A stretch of 64,000 nucleotides of DNA from Gammaproteobacteria bacterium (lineage in GTDB: Bacteria > Pseudomonadota > Gammaproteobacteria > DSM-16500): assembly GCA_013816845.1 (NCBI GenBank), contig JACDDU010000001.1:186001-250000 (forward strand). Direction: 5' to 3'. This document shows positions 27,171-36,879 of the stretch, one piece after another. Under the pieces are notes generated by a model that saw only the letters and a program-made list of their open reading frames with translations, was not told the origin of the DNA and did not search any database. A program made the position numbers and the translations under genes. How positions within the stretch are numbered: position 1 is the stretch's first letter; every line of letters starts with the position of its first letter.

Positions 27171-28670
27171 ATGGAAATAAATAAAATGGCGGAAACGCTT
27201 TGGAATCGTAATGCAAAAACCTTTTATTTATTGATCGGCGCATCGCTTTTATTGTTTTCTTTTCTGGGTGCAAGAGATATTTGGACGCAAGAACATCGTT
27301 GGGCTGATATTGTGACTGCCATGTTTGCACGCCAAGATTTTTTACATCCCTTTCTTAATAATGCCCATTATTATGACAAGCCTCTCTTGTCGTATTGGCT
27401 TATTGTCATCAGCGCCAAAGTGTTTGGGGCACTCAATACGTGGACTTTACGTCTCCCTTCAGCTTTAGCTGGGTTAATTGCTTTGGCCTCGATCTATCAA
27501 ATCGGGACATTGCTCAAAGGTAAGAAGGTCGGCTACTTAGCTGCATGGCTGATGCTGACTACTTATTATTTTGTTTTTTGGTCACGTGTTGCAAGTGCTG
27601 ATATGTTGAATTTAGCAGGCACTTTATTAGCGCTTGCTTGGTATCTTAGTAAAAAAAATAAAGCGACTGTATTTGACTATAGTGTCTTTTTTTTAATTCT
27701 TGCGGTAACCTCTTTATGCAAAGGTTTGATTGGCGCTATTGTTCCCTTAATCGCAGTAGGGGTCGACCTGTGTTTGGATCGGTCCTTTAAAAAACATTTA
27801 AAATTTTCAACGTTACTCAGCATCTTGCCTGCCCTAATTGTTTATTTATCACCTTTTATTGCTTCGACTTTGATTACGATAGGTAATTATCATGAGAATG
27901 GATTGTACTTAGTTTATCGCGAAAACTTTCTCCGTTATTTCCAACCTTTCGATCATCGTGATCCTATTTATACTTACTTCGTTTATTTACCCATTTACCT
28001 TCTGCCTTGGACGGTACTTTTCATTCCTGCTCTTTATACTTATTTTACGAAGCGTAAATTTAGTCATCCATGGATAATCTTGACACTTGCTGCCATTTTT
28101 TTATTTTTTACATTCAGTGGCTCAAGACGAAGTTATTATGTATTACCGATGGTTCCTTTCGCTATTTTATTCATAGCAGAATGGATTTTAAAAGATGGCA
28201 CCACTTCAAAATTATTTCGTATGACGCGTGCTTTACTTGGTATCAGCTTTCTTTTCTTGTTCATTTTCAGCATCGCCTTACCGACTTGGTTTTACACAGA
28301 ATACGGGGTGAGTAAGTTTAGTCAGCTTTTAGATCAGGCGATTAGTCAGAAGTGGCCTAATCAACCCATCGATATCGTGATGCTAGATGCGGAGAATAAA
28401 GTCAATTTTTATTTACGCAAAGAAGATAAAATTATTTGGAATGAACGACCGGCTTACAACAGAGAGCATTCAGTGGGAGTCGTTTTAAGCAAGCATTGGC
28501 CCCAATTATTGGCGCCCGCTGATCATACGGTTTATGTTAGCCGAAAGCTTTATGCAACACAGCTCCAACCTTATTTTAAAAATTACACAATGATTGAATT
28601 ACCCGTTTGTCATTGGCCAGTCATTTGTACAAAACAAGGAAATAATCCTATTGCTTTTGTGCCGGGATAA
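27171..28670 (+). CDS. ArnT/PMT-type membrane glycosyltransferase
   Basis: A 499-residue integral membrane protein with about ten to twelve hydrophobic segments. The first luminal loop has the family pattern DIWTQEHRWADI and NAHYYDKPLLSYWLIVISAK, with the catalytic Asp expected near EHRWAD, followed by LRLPSALAGLIALA. This is the GT-C fold of ArnT (aminoarabinose transfer to lipid A) and PMT mannosyltransferases. Undecaprenyl-phosphate-linked sugar transfer to lipid A or protein is likely; no arn operon neighbours help choose. The frame could extend to TTG 27123, but ATG 27171 with AGGCGG in front is preferred, as the promoter would otherwise overlap the coding region. Confidence 0.82.
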   Translation: MEINKMAETLWNRNAKTFYLLIGASLLLFSFLGARDIWTQEHRWADIVTAMFARQDFLHPFLNNAHYYDKPLLSYWLIVISAKVFGALNTWTLRLPSALAGLIALASIYQIGTLLKGKKVGYLAAWLMLTTYYFVFWSRVASADMLNLAGTLLALAWYLSKKNKATVFDYSVFFLILAVTSLCKGLIGAIVPLIAVGVDLCLDRSFKKHLKFSTLLSILPALIVYLSPFIASTLITIGNYHENGLYLVYRENFLRYFQPFDHRDPIYTYFVYLPIYLLPWTVLFIPALYTYFTKRKFSHPWIILTLAAIFLFFTFSGSRRSYYVLPMVPFAILFIAEWILKDGTTSKLFRMTRALLGISFLFLFIFSIALPTWFYTEYGVSKFSQLLDQAISQKWPNQPIDIVMLDAENKVNFYLRKEDKIIWNERPAYNREHSVGVVLSKHWPQLLAPADHTVYVSRKLYATQLQPYFKNYTMIELPVCHWPVICTKQGNNPIAFVPG

Positions 28671-28686
28671 TTATTGCGCAAAATAA

Positions 28687-28713
28687 TTTACTCTCAGGGG
28701 TGAGATGTATACT
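28687..28713 (+). promoter_or_regulatory. Possible promoter of the coiled-coil gene
   Basis: TTTACT at 28687 and TATACT at 28708 with 15 bases between them, 42 bases ahead of ATG 28755. A weak match; only the A/T-rich -10 is good. Confidence 0.3.
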
Positions 28714-28754
28714 ATATAAATCCGGAGAATTACTTAATAAAAAGGATTGTTACA

Positions 28755-28997
28755 ATGACTGAAAATTTATTGCAAAAATTGGAAGAAAAAATGATGTTAA
28801 TTCTTTCCGAAGTTGAAGAATTACGTCGGGATGTACTTTGTTTAACTCAAGAAAATACCGAGCTTAAATTAGATCGTGAAAAATATTTGACAGAAAAAAT
28901 GTATAATGAACGTAAATTACAAGATTTGCTCTCTCTATTCGATGCTGTCAAATCAATGGAATCTACTGTGATGACTGCAAGAGACGTGGCTGCGTAA
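28755..28997 (+). CDS. Small coiled-coil protein (ZapB/TIGR02449-like)
   Basis: An 80-residue protein, almost entirely one predicted coiled coil: KLEEKMMLILSEVEELRRD and LTQENTELKLDREKYL show regular heptads. Such short proteins are found in the ZapB/TIGR02449 group, usually near zapA, and may act in division or nucleoid organisation; zapA is not adjacent here, so the link is loose. AAAGGA precedes the start. The histone-like gene follows 44 bases later in the same direction, possibly in one transcript. Confidence 0.6.
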   Translation: MTENLLQKLEEKMMLILSEVEELRRDVLCLTQENTELKLDREKYLTEKMYNERKLQDLLSLFDAVKSMESTVMTARDVAA

Positions 28998-29041
28998 ATA
29001 TTTTACCCTAAGGAAGGGTTAACGCGCCAAGGAGCACATGC

Positions 29042-29500
29042 ATGGCTACAGCTGCTAATCACAAGGCTTCATTACTCCGTTTAAAAAAGCAACTAGGACG
29101 TTTGCAAAAAAAAGAGGAACTAAGCCGAGCTAAATTAAAATTGGCGCTTAAGAACATCCGCCAACTGAGCAAATCCTATAAAAACAGACTCGCTAGTCGA
29201 GTTCGTATTATGAAAGTCAAATTAGGAAAATTACAGGCTACCACTTACGCTAGTGTCGCTGACGATATCCAAAAACAATTGTTGAGAGGATTGGAATCAA
29301 AAGATAAATCACTACGTGCTGTTATTGCAAAAGTTGAGCGAACCCATATTGCTAAGCTTACTAAAGGTATTGTAAGCAAAGCAAAGAAAGCCAAGGGTAA
29401 AAAAGTATCCTCTGCAAAAAGTCCACATCAAAAACGCTTAATTAAACGCCGCCCAAAAAGCAATGCTCTAAAAAAATCGAAAAGATCCAATCGAAGATAA
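29042..29500 (+). CDS. Histone H1-like lysine-rich protein
   Basis: A 152-residue, very basic protein. The N-terminal two-thirds is helical and coiled-coil-like (LRLKKQLGRLQKKEELSRAK), and the last 45 residues are Lys/Arg/Ser-rich (KAKKAKGKKVSS, KRLIKRRPKS, KKSKRSNRR), as in eukaryotic H1 tails and bacterial histone H1-like proteins such as Coxiella Hq1 or Chlamydia Hc1. DNA or RNA binding in the nucleoid is inferred from charge. No signal peptide. A strong Rho-independent terminator follows directly. Confidence 0.65.
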   Translation: MATAANHKASLLRLKKQLGRLQKKEELSRAKLKLALKNIRQLSKSYKNRLASRVRIMKVKLGKLQATTYASVADDIQKQLLRGLESKDKSLRAVIAKVERTHIAKLTKGIVSKAKKAKGKKVSSAKSPHQKRLIKRRPKSNALKKSKRSNRR

Positions 29501-29508
29501 TCTCCTTG

Positions 29509-29540
29509 TAAAGCCTTTACAGATGTAAAGGCTTTTTTCT
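29509..29540 (+). terminator. Rho-independent terminator after the histone-like gene
   Basis: Arms AAGCCTTTAC (29511-29520) and GTAAAGGCTT (29525-29534) pair perfectly over 10 bases, followed directly by a T-run up to 29538. It closes the transcript containing the coiled-coil and histone-like genes. Confidence 0.88.
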
Positions 29541-29589
29541 TTATGATAAACATGCTACACCTGGCTCACTTAATAGGAGAAAGTTAACT

Positions 29590-30675
29590 ATGCGCAATCG
29601 GAATGTTTTACCCGTAACTTACACCGTCCCTCCATCAATTTTTTTTAGCGTACCTCATTCAATGTGGTCTTTTTTTTCTTCCAATCGTTCCCGTGAACTT
29701 ATCGGTCAATGCATATTGCCAGCGCAAGCCCGTGCGGAAAAGACGATAGAAACTCGACAATTACAAAGTCTCGCAGATGCTTATAGGGTTCTGGTCCAAC
29801 GTGGAATGATTACCACAGCAGATGGTACCAACCTCGACACCATTCAAATAACGCCCAATTCGACGTTTAGTTCCTCGGTTGCTGAGAAGCATTATATTAT
29901 TAAATTTAACGGCAATGGCATGTTGTATCAGGACGTTTTAGCAAATTGTGCTCGCGATGCTGACCAACTACAAGCCACAGTTATTGCTTTTAATTATCGC
30001 GGCGTGGGGTCAAGTTCAGGCATACCAAAAAGTATTGAAGATTTGGTTAACGATGGCATTGCGCAAGTACAACGATTACTAGATCATGGCGTCGATGCAA
30101 AAAAGATTACTTTAGATGGTTTGTCGCTGGGAGGTGCAGTTGCAACTTTGGTTGCAAAACATTTCCATGATCAAAAGCAGCGGGTGTATCTCTGGAACGA
30201 CCGATCTTTATCTTCCATATCCAAAGCTGCGACGGGTCTATTTTTGTTAAGTGATCTTCCTCCGATGCTACAAGATACTTCAGCAGCTCTCACTCATTCG
30301 TCTTTCTCCTTAGCACTTAAGTCTTCGAAATGGGAAGTGAATGTTGCCGATGCTTACCAGCGTATTCCCCAAGCTTATAAAGGGTATATGGTGGTTGCAA
30401 AAAAAAGCGATCCTTCCGATACAAACAAACTTCAGTCCAATGGCGACGGCGTCATTCATCCAACAGCTTCCCTTCATGCGGCAGTGAAAGTCAAAGAAAA
30501 ATCTGACCATGCATCTACTTGTCACAAAATGTTAGCTCAACACAGTATTTTTGTGGGTGGTCAAACCAAGCAATTAGGTGGCCATAATTTAGCTCGCGAT
30601 CAACTCATTAGCAAAGATAATCCGACCGAAACGGGTCAACATGTTTTTGAAAATTTTATTCGTAACCATCGGTAG
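29590..30675 (+). CDS. Alpha/beta hydrolase, possibly effector-like
   Basis: A 361-residue protein whose central domain is an alpha/beta hydrolase: IIKFNGNGMLYQDV (oxyanion region), VIAFNYRGVGSSSG and the nucleophile elbow GLSLGGAV with S179. A C-terminal His in SDHAST or GGHNLA could complete the triad. The N-terminal 60 residues have no signal peptide. The layout recalls the DUF818/SidB-type hydrolases of Chlamydia and Legionella, which are lipase-like and in some cases secreted; this is from memory and unverified. AGGAGAAAG precedes ATG 29590. Transcription ends at a long inverted repeat at 30708-30754 shared with convergent xseA. Confidence 0.7.
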   Translation: MRNRNVLPVTYTVPPSIFFSVPHSMWSFFSSNRSRELIGQCILPAQARAEKTIETRQLQSLADAYRVLVQRGMITTADGTNLDTIQITPNSTFSSSVAEKHYIIKFNGNGMLYQDVLANCARDADQLQATVIAFNYRGVGSSSGIPKSIEDLVNDGIAQVQRLLDHGVDAKKITLDGLSLGGAVATLVAKHFHDQKQRVYLWNDRSLSSISKAATGLFLLSDLPPMLQDTSAALTHSSFSLALKSSKWEVNVADAYQRIPQAYKGYMVVAKKSDPSDTNKLQSNGDGVIHPTASLHAAVKVKEKSDHASTCHKMLAQHSIFVGGQTKQLGGHNLARDQLISKDNPTETGQHVFENFIRNHR

Positions 30676-30707
30676 TGCTAATTATTAAATATAACGCTTA
30701 GATTATC

Positions 30708-30754
30708 ACACAAGCTGTTTCGAGTTATGCTGCTAAGTTAGAAACAGCTTGTGT
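30708..30754. terminator. Perfect 14-bp inverted repeat between convergent genes
   Basis: Arms 30708-30721 (ACACAAGCTGTTTC) and 30741-30754 (GAAACAGCTTGTGT) are perfectly complementary around a 19-base spacer. It lies between the stop of the hydrolase and the end of xseA on the opposite strand, so a bidirectional terminator is likely. The T-runs on either side are weak. Confidence 0.55.
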
Positions 30755-30816
30755 ACTTTATGAGATTATGAAGTTTAAATCAGGATAAAAAGTTAGGATT
30801 GTAATGCTTGTAAAGA

Positions 30817-32175
30817 CTACGAGCTGCTTTTTTCTTTACTTACCACTTTGCATTCAATACGCCCTCGCTGAAGCCGTACAGAAAGTTGATCACCCAGGGC
30901 AACTTGATTACTGTCTTTTACGACCTGGTGGTCTTTACTAACAATAGAAAACCCGCGTTGAAGTGTAGCGAGAGGGCTTAAAGCATCAAGGGTTGCAGCC
31001 GCGTTCGCTAATCGAGTTTTTTTCCTCAACAGGCAAGCTTGCATTTCATTGTTAATTTGCTCACGCATTAAATTTAATTGATGACTTAAGACATGCAGTC
31101 GTTGTGTGGGTATTCTCCGATGCAATTGATGATCATGCGCTTTAAGTAAAGTTTGTAATTTATTCAATAAGCGTGTTTGGTGTTGTACAAGAGAAAGTTC
31201 ATAAAAATCGAGTAACTGTGCTTTTTCTTGTAACCGTCGTTTGGGATGTTGTTGGGCAAGATGTTTTTGTAGCCAAGTTACATGTTGTTGTAGAGTTAAT
31301 AATTTTTGGTGGCTTAAGCGATCAATCTGTTGTTGTTGTGAGTGTAATATTTGGAGTAGTTCAGCGGCATCACGTGCTACCAGTTCTGCTGCTGCAGAAG
31401 GTGTTGCTGCCCGAACATCTGCAATGAAATCAGCAATAGTAAAATCAACTTCGTGACCAACGCCACTGATAATAGGAATTTGACTTTGGTGCATCGCATG
31501 GGCCACAAGTTCTTCATTGAAAGCCCATAAATCTTCTAGTGATCCTCCGCCTCGGGTAACAATAAGTACATCACATTCTTGACGCTCGTTAGCTGTGGTT
31601 ATTGCTTGAGCAATACTTTTAGCAGCGAGTGCACCTTGTACAAGCGTTGGGTAAATAATAATGGGAATGCAAGCGTTGCGTCTGGCAAGGACCGTTAAAA
31701 CATCACGAATAGCCGCGCCAGTTGCCGAAGTTACGATGCCAATTTGTTTGGGGAAGGGGGGCAGCGGTTTTTTATGTGCTGGATCAAATAAACCCAATCC
31801 CAATAATTTTTTCTTTAATACTTCAAAAGCTCGGCGCAAAGCTCCTTCGCCTCGTTCTTCCATATCTTCTGCAATGAGTTGGAATTCGCCACGGTTTTCA
31901 TACAAACTCACCCGAGCTTTGATCATGACATGCATGCCATCTTTGGGCACAAAAGTAAGCTTACGTGAACTTCCGCGAAACATCGCGCAGCGTACTTGTG
32001 CTGCTGCGTCTTTTAAGCCGAAATACCAATGGCCGGAATGAGGCGCTGCGAAATTTGAAATTTCACCTTCCACCCAAACAAAAGGAAAAGTCCCTTCTAA
32101 TAAAGACTTTACTTCATTATTTAAGCGGCTAACGGTGTAAATGTGATCACTGTTTGGTATTTGATTTGCTTGCAT
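30817..32175 (-). CDS. xseA: Exodeoxyribonuclease VII large subunit
   Basis: Large subunit of the single-strand-specific nuclease ExoVII. An N-terminal OB-fold begins YTVSRLNNEVKSLLEGTFPFVWVEGEISNF, followed by GHWYFGLKDAAAQVRCAMF; the catalytic core contains IGIVTSATGAAIRDVLTVLARR, IVTRGGGSLEDLWAFNEE and SGVGHEVDFTIADFIADVRAATPSAAAE; the C-terminal part is a long coiled coil. The length of 452 residues is usual. xseB is not nearby. Confidence 0.97.
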   Translation of the reverse strand: MQANQIPNSDHIYTVSRLNNEVKSLLEGTFPFVWVEGEISNFAAPHSGHWYFGLKDAAAQVRCAMFRGSSRKLTFVPKDGMHVMIKARVSLYENRGEFQLIAEDMEERGEGALRRAFEVLKKKLLGLGLFDPAHKKPLPPFPKQIGIVTSATGAAIRDVLTVLARRNACIPIIIYPTLVQGALAAKSIAQAITTANERQECDVLIVTRGGGSLEDLWAFNEELVAHAMHQSQIPIISGVGHEVDFTIADFIADVRAATPSAAAELVARDAAELLQILHSQQQQIDRLSHQKLLTLQQHVTWLQKHLAQQHPKRRLQEKAQLLDFYELSLVQHQTRLLNKLQTLLKAHDHQLHRRIPTQRLHVLSHQLNLMREQINNEMQACLLRKKTRLANAAATLDALSPLATLQRGFSIVSKDHQVVKDSNQVALGDQLSVRLQRGRIECKVVSKEKSSS

Positions 32176-32225
32176 GAGTGCATCATATACTGCTAGGTCA
32201 CATGATTAAAGAGGGTTATCTGCCC

Positions 32226-33131
32226 TTAATAATGTTCTGCTAGCCAATGCGCGATGACTTCATGTTGGTGTTGATCAAATAAAGGTGGCGCATGCCCGAC
32301 TTGTTCAACTTCCAATACTTCTGTATGAGGATGGATGGCATGCATTTTATTAATAATCCCAGTCGTTAGCATGTCGGAGTCTTTTCCATGAATGATGAGG
32401 ACGGGACATTTTATTTTCCGCCAAATTGACCACAAATCGACGTCAAACATGATACCTTCCAATGCTTTAAAAGGATGCATGATAGAAGACCAAGCGATTT
32501 TACTTTTGGCAGAAGCAAGCTTAACGCGATGATCAAGCTTAGTGACCCACTTACGCGGCGAAACTTCAGTCACGCTGTGTTCGGTCAGATGAAGCCATTC
32601 TTCTTCACTGAGCATGCCGAAGGTGCTGTAGATTTTTTTAAAATACTGTACTGCCTCACTTAATGATTTGAATTCCGGATCCTGAGATGGGTAGCTTGCC
32701 AATCGAGCGAGTCCGGTTGCAGGAATTTGCGCACCAATATCATTTAAAACTAAACACCGAATCGGGGTATTATTCATACTTGCTAACACCATCCCAATAA
32801 TGCCGCCCATTGATGTACCAATCCAAGCAAGATCATGTACCCCGGTTCTCGCAATCATGGCATTCATGTCCGCTACATATTGTTCGTAAGTATAATGCTG
32901 AGGATCCTTTAACCAGTCACTCTCACCACGTCCAACAATATCCGGGCAATAAACATGGTAATGATGAGCCGCGAGGTACTGGGCGAGAAAATCAAAATCT
33001 CGACCGTTTCGGGTTAAACCGTGCACGGCAATCACAGTGCCAAGACCATTTCCCGCAGGCTCCCACTCCGTAAAAAAAATGCGGTGGAAACCTTCTTCTG
33101 AAACCCCAAAAAAATAATCTTCGTGCATCAT
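32226..33131 (-). CDS. Alpha/beta hydrolase
   Basis: A 301-residue soluble hydrolase. Features: HGLTRNGRDFDFLAQYLA (oxyanion loop), CPDIVGRGESDW, the nucleophile elbow WIGTSMGGIIGM, the likely acid IIHGKDSDML, and the final His in QVGHAPPLF, giving a complete Ser-Asp-His triad. It belongs to the broad esterase/lactonase group; the substrate cannot be told. The start ATG 33131 is preceded by GGGAG, with a second ATG three bases later. It is divergent from guaB. Confidence 0.85.
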   Translation of the reverse strand: MMHEDYFFGVSEEGFHRIFFTEWEPAGNGLGTVIAVHGLTRNGRDFDFLAQYLAAHHYHVYCPDIVGRGESDWLKDPQHYTYEQYVADMNAMIARTGVHDLAWIGTSMGGIIGMVLASMNNTPIRCLVLNDIGAQIPATGLARLASYPSQDPEFKSLSEAVQYFKKIYSTFGMLSEEEWLHLTEHSVTEVSPRKWVTKLDHRVKLASAKSKIAWSSIMHPFKALEGIMFDVDLWSIWRKIKCPVLIIHGKDSDMLTTGIINKMHAIHPHTEVLEVEQVGHAPPLFDQHQHEVIAHWLAEHY

Positions 33132-33240
33132 GTCTCCCTTAAGAAGGATAACCCTTTGTATTGTAATCATTAATTTAGCGGAATTGGCCCAGGTTCTAAC
33201 AAAGCAACTTTTGGGTGATGGTAAATAATCTTAAATTCAG

Positions 33241-33246
33241 TATAAT
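33241..33246 (+). promoter_or_regulatory. Candidate -10 element of the guaBA promoter
   Basis: TATAAT at 33241-33246, 42 bases before ATG 33288, in the divergent spacer between the hydrolase and guaB. No good -35 hexamer sits 16-18 bases upstream, so the call rests on the -10 alone. Confidence 0.4.
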
Positions 33247-33287
33247 GTCCGGTTAATTTTAACCTGCATAAAAATAGAATAAAACCT

Positions 33288-34769
33288 ATGGTACATTTCG
33301 CACAAAACGATCTCGCCCTTACCTTTGATGATGTCTTGCTTGTGCCTGCATTATCTACAATTGTTCCTAAAAATGTAGATTTAAAAACAAGACTTACCGC
33401 TAGAATTGGTTTAAACATCCCTCTTCTTTCAGCCGCAATGGATACTGTTACTGATGCAAAGTTGGCGATTGCGATAGCCCAAGAAGGTGGTTTAGGTATC
33501 GTGCACAAAAATATGGGTCTAGCGCAACAGGCAGCAGAAGTCCGCCGGGTTAAAAAATTTGAAAGTGGCGTGGTGAAAGATCCCGTAACGATTTCTCCTC
33601 AAACAAGAGTGCGCGATGTTTTAGAGTTAAGCAAAAAATTCAATTTCTATGCATTCCCGGTTGTTGAAGCCAACGGCCAATTGGTCGGCATCATCACCAG
33701 CCGCGATTTGCGTTTTGAAGTTAATCTTGACCAACCGGTTATGAATTTAATGACACCTCAAAATCGTTTAGTTACGGTTAAAGAAGTGGATCGGGAGCTC
33801 GTAAAAATATTATTGCATAAACATCGAATTGAAAAAGTTTTAGTAGTGAATGATGATTTTCAGTTGCAGGGCATGGTCACCGTTAAAGATATTTTGAAGG
33901 AACAAGAAAAGCCAAATGCATGCAAAGATGCACAAGGACAATTGCGTGTTGGTGCAGCAGTTGGAACTGGCGCCGATACGGAAGAACGTGTTGAAGCTTT
34001 AATCCAAGCAGGCGTTGACGTTATTGTCGTTGATACCGCCCATGGTCATTCACAAAATGTCATCGATCGCGTGCGATGGCTTAAAAAAAATTACAGTCAA
34101 GTGGAAGTCATTGCCGGCAATATTGCGACGGCTGATGCTGCCAAAGCGTTAGCCGATGTGGGCGTTGACGCTGTTAAAGTAGGCATTGGTCCAGGCTCAA
34201 TTTGCACTACACGAATTGTAACCGGAGTGGGTGTACCGCAAATAACCGCAATTAGTAACGTAAGCTCGGCATTAGTTAATTCTCCAATTGGTATTATTTC
34301 CGATGGCGGCATTCGCTACTCAGGTGATGTTAGTAAAGCGATTGCTGCAGGTGCATCAGCTGTCATGATTGGCAGTTTATTTGCAGGCACAGAAGAAGCG
34401 CCGGGGGAAGTGGAACTTTACAATGGGCGTTCTTATAAAGCTTATCGCGGCATGGGTTCGCTCGGTGCAATGTCGCAACGTCATGGTTCGAGCGATCGTT
34501 ATTTTCAAGATACAAATGATACAGAAAAATTAGTTCCAGAAGGGATTGAAGGTCGCGTTCCCTATAAAGGCAGCATGGTTAATATTATTAATCAATTGAT
34601 GGGAGGGTTGCGATCCGGTATGGGTTATACAGGATGTGCAACGATTAATGAATTACGTACTAATGCTAAATTTATGCGGGTTTCGCATTCCAGTGTACGT
34701 GAATCACATGTGCACGATGTTCAAATTACGAAGGAAGCACCCAACTACCACAAAGACGAGAAATATTAA
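33288..34769 (+). CDS. guaB: Inosine-5'-monophosphate dehydrogenase
   Basis: Oxidises IMP to XMP, the first committed step to GMP. The TIM barrel begins [17 protein letters not shown] and contains the catalytic-cysteine loop [15 protein letters not shown], followed by [21 protein letters not shown] and the flap [21 protein letters not shown]. Two CBS domains are inserted after [10 protein letters not shown] (about residues 90-210). The length of 493 residues is normal. guaA starts at the base following its stop. Confidence 0.97.
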   Translation: MVHFAQNDLALTFDDVLLVPALSTIVPKNVDLKTRLTARIGLNIPLLSAAMDTVTDAKLAIAIAQEGGLGIVHKNMGLAQQAAEVRRVKKFESGVVKDPVTISPQTRVRDVLELSKKFNFYAFPVVEANGQLVGIITSRDLRFEVNLDQPVMNLMTPQNRLVTVKEVDRELVKILLHKHRIEKVLVVNDDFQLQGMVTVKDILKEQEKPNACKDAQGQLRVGAAVGTGADTEERVEALIQAGVDVIVVDTAHGHSQNVIDRVRWLKKNYSQVEVIAGNIATADAAKALADVGVDAVKVGIGPGSICTTRIVTGVGVPQITAISNVSSALVNSPIGIISDGGIRYSGDVSKAIAAGASAVMIGSLFAGTEEAPGEVELYNGRSYKAYRGMGSLGAMSQRHGSSDRYFQDTNDTEKLVPEGIEGRVPYKGSMVNIINQLMGGLRSGMGYTGCATINELRTNAKFMRVSHSSVRESHVHDVQITKEAPNYHKDEKY

Positions 34770-36338
34770 ATGACAGGTGAGACCGGCCGCATCCTGATTT
34801 TAGACTTCGGTTCGCAATATACGCAAATGATTGGTCGACGCATTCGTGAACTTAATGTCTATTGTGAAATACATCCTTATTCGATCTCAGAAAACGCTAT
34901 CAAAGAATTTGCACCTTCCGGGATTATTCTTTCTGGTGGCCCTGAATCTGTCACATCGACTCTGACGCCACGTGCTCCTGATCTAGTTTTTAATTTGCAA
35001 ATTCCAGTATTAGGAATTTGTTATGGTATGCAAACCATGGCTCATCAATTAGGGGGGCAAGTTAAGGCGGGCAAGTCCCGTGAATTTGGTTACGCAGAAG
35101 TTGCAATTGTTAGTCCGTGTGGGTTATTTCGTGAAGTTAAAGATTCAATGAGTGAACAGCGTCAACCCTTATTAGATGTTTGGATGAGTCATGGTGATCA
35201 TGTGGATGAATTACCGGTAGGCTTTAGCATTGTTGCAAAATCCACATACGCGGTAGCTTGTATCGCTGATGAAACGCGTCAATTTTATGGTTTGCAATTT
35301 CATCCAGAAGTTTCACACACCAAACAGGGTAAAATCATTTTAGAGCGATTTCTTTTTGATATTTGTAAAATTACACCCGATTGGTCTCCCCACAATATCA
35401 TCGAATCAGCGATTGCTAACATTCGCGAAAAAGTTGGCAAGGAAGGCGTGTTACTTGGATTATCAGGCGGTGTTGATTCATCTGTTGCGGCATTGCTGTT
35501 GCATGAAGCCATAGGGGATCAACTTACTTGTGTATTTGTTGATACAGGCTTGTTACGTTTGCATGAAGCAGAACAAGTTAAAGCTATTTTTGCAGAACAA
35601 TTCAAAATCCGTTTAATTTGTGTCAATGCAAAAGATGAATTTTATACCGCATTACAAGGAGTGGATGATCCAGAACAAAAACGTAAAATCATTGGCAAAA
35701 AATTTATTGATGTATTTGAAGCCCAAGCCCATGATCTCAAGGATATGAAGTGGTTAGCGCAAGGCACTATTTACTCGGATGTCATTGAATCAGCGCAAGC
35801 TAAAATTCCAGGGGCCCACGTTATTAAATCACATCATAATGTTGGCGGTTTACCTGATGAAATGAAACTTAAGCTGATCGAACCGTTACGTGAACTCTTT
35901 AAAGATGAAGTCAGAAAAATAGGTCTTGAATTGGGCTTATCTTCTGAATTGCTTCATCGGCACCCTTTCCCAGGTCCGGGTCTTGCTATACGCGTTCTTG
36001 GCGAAGTCAAAGCGGCGTATTTAGAAAAATTGCGTTTGGCTGATGCAATCTTAATTGATGAATTACATCAGCATGATTTGTATTACAAAGTGAGCCAAGC
36101 ATTTGCTGTCTTTTTACCAATTAAATCAGTCGGTGTGGTAGGGGATGCAAGACAGTATGATCATGTTATTGCACTGCGTGTTGTAGAGTCTGTGGATTTT
36201 ATGACAGCACGTTTTGCCCATCTTCCCCATGCATTTTTAGAAAAAGTTGCTAATCGAATTATTAATGAAGTACCTGGCATTTCACGGGTGACTTATGACA
36301 TTTCTGGTAAACCACCAGCAACCATTGAATGGGAATAA
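34770..36338 (+). CDS. guaA: GMP synthase (glutamine-hydrolysing)
   Basis: Converts XMP to GMP with glutamine as nitrogen donor. An N-terminal class I amidotransferase carries the nucleophile in [16 protein letters not shown] and the His-Glu in QFHPEVSHT; the ATP-pyrophosphatase has the P-loop [18 protein letters not shown]; the C-terminal dimerisation domain ends [10 protein letters not shown], as in other GuaA. The gene is immediately adjacent to guaB (0 bases apart), so the two are surely co-transcribed. tadA overlaps its end. Confidence 0.98.
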   Translation: MTGETGRILILDFGSQYTQMIGRRIRELNVYCEIHPYSISENAIKEFAPSGIILSGGPESVTSTLTPRAPDLVFNLQIPVLGICYGMQTMAHQLGGQVKAGKSREFGYAEVAIVSPCGLFREVKDSMSEQRQPLLDVWMSHGDHVDELPVGFSIVAKSTYAVACIADETRQFYGLQFHPEVSHTKQGKIILERFLFDICKITPDWSPHNIIESAIANIREKVGKEGVLLGLSGGVDSSVAALLLHEAIGDQLTCVFVDTGLLRLHEAEQVKAIFAEQFKIRLICVNAKDEFYTALQGVDDPEQKRKIIGKKFIDVFEAQAHDLKDMKWLAQGTIYSDVIESAQAKIPGAHVIKSHHNVGGLPDEMKLKLIEPLRELFKDEVRKIGLELGLSSELLHRHPFPGPGLAIRVLGEVKAAYLEKLRLADAILIDELHQHDLYYKVSQAFAVFLPIKSVGVVGDARQYDHVIALRVVESVDFMTARFAHLPHAFLEKVANRIINEVPGISRVTYDISGKPPATIEWE

Positions 36339-36807
36339 CGTAGCAAAGGAAAAAGATGAGGCTTATATGCAACAAGCCTTATCGCATGCTCACCTTGGGG
36401 CGGAACAGGGCGAAGTACCGGTCGGCGCAATATTAGTTTTGAATGATACTGTCATTGCATCTGCTGCTAATGGATCTATCCAATCCTGTGATCCCACGGC
36501 GCACGCGGAAATATTAGCTTTAAAACAAGGCGCTTTAGCTTTAGGCAACTATCGTCTTCTCAATACTACACTTTACGTTACTTTGGAGCCTTGCCTCATG
36601 TGTATTGGGGCGATGGTCCATGCCCGCATTACGCGCTTAGTGTACGGTGCTTATGATTTAAAGTCAGGTGCAGTGACAAGTTGTGCAACGTTACTTGATG
36701 CACCATTTTTGAATCATCACGTGTCGTATTGCGGCGGTGTATTGGCACCTGCTTGTGGAGAGGTATTGCGAACTTTTTTTAAAGCGAGGCGAAGGAAGGT
36801 CGGTTGA
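36295..36807 (+). CDS. tadA: tRNA-specific adenosine deaminase TadA
   Basis: Deaminates A34 to inosine in tRNA-Arg(ACG). The zinc deaminase motifs are [13 protein letters not shown] (His and catalytic Glu) and [17 protein letters not shown] (two Cys), with [11 protein letters not shown] upstream. The start is uncertain: ATG 36295 gives a 44-base overlap with guaA and an N-terminus longer than expected; ATG 36367 would cut into the first helix compared with other TadA. A start at TTG 36325 would best match the usual length. The gene is in the guaBA transcript. Confidence 0.9.
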   Translation: MTFLVNHQQPLNGNNVAKEKDEAYMQQALSHAHLGAEQGEVPVGAILVLNDTVIASAANGSIQSCDPTAHAEILALKQGALALGNYRLLNTTLYVTLEPCLMCIGAMVHARITRLVYGAYDLKSGAVTSCATLLDAPFLNHHVSYCGGVLAPACGEVLRTFFKARRRKVG

Positions 36808-36879
36808 AGAGAATGCTTTAGTTATATGAACTGAACCCTGCCATCATGTTTATCAAGCTCAAAGTTAAAGATTTAATTC

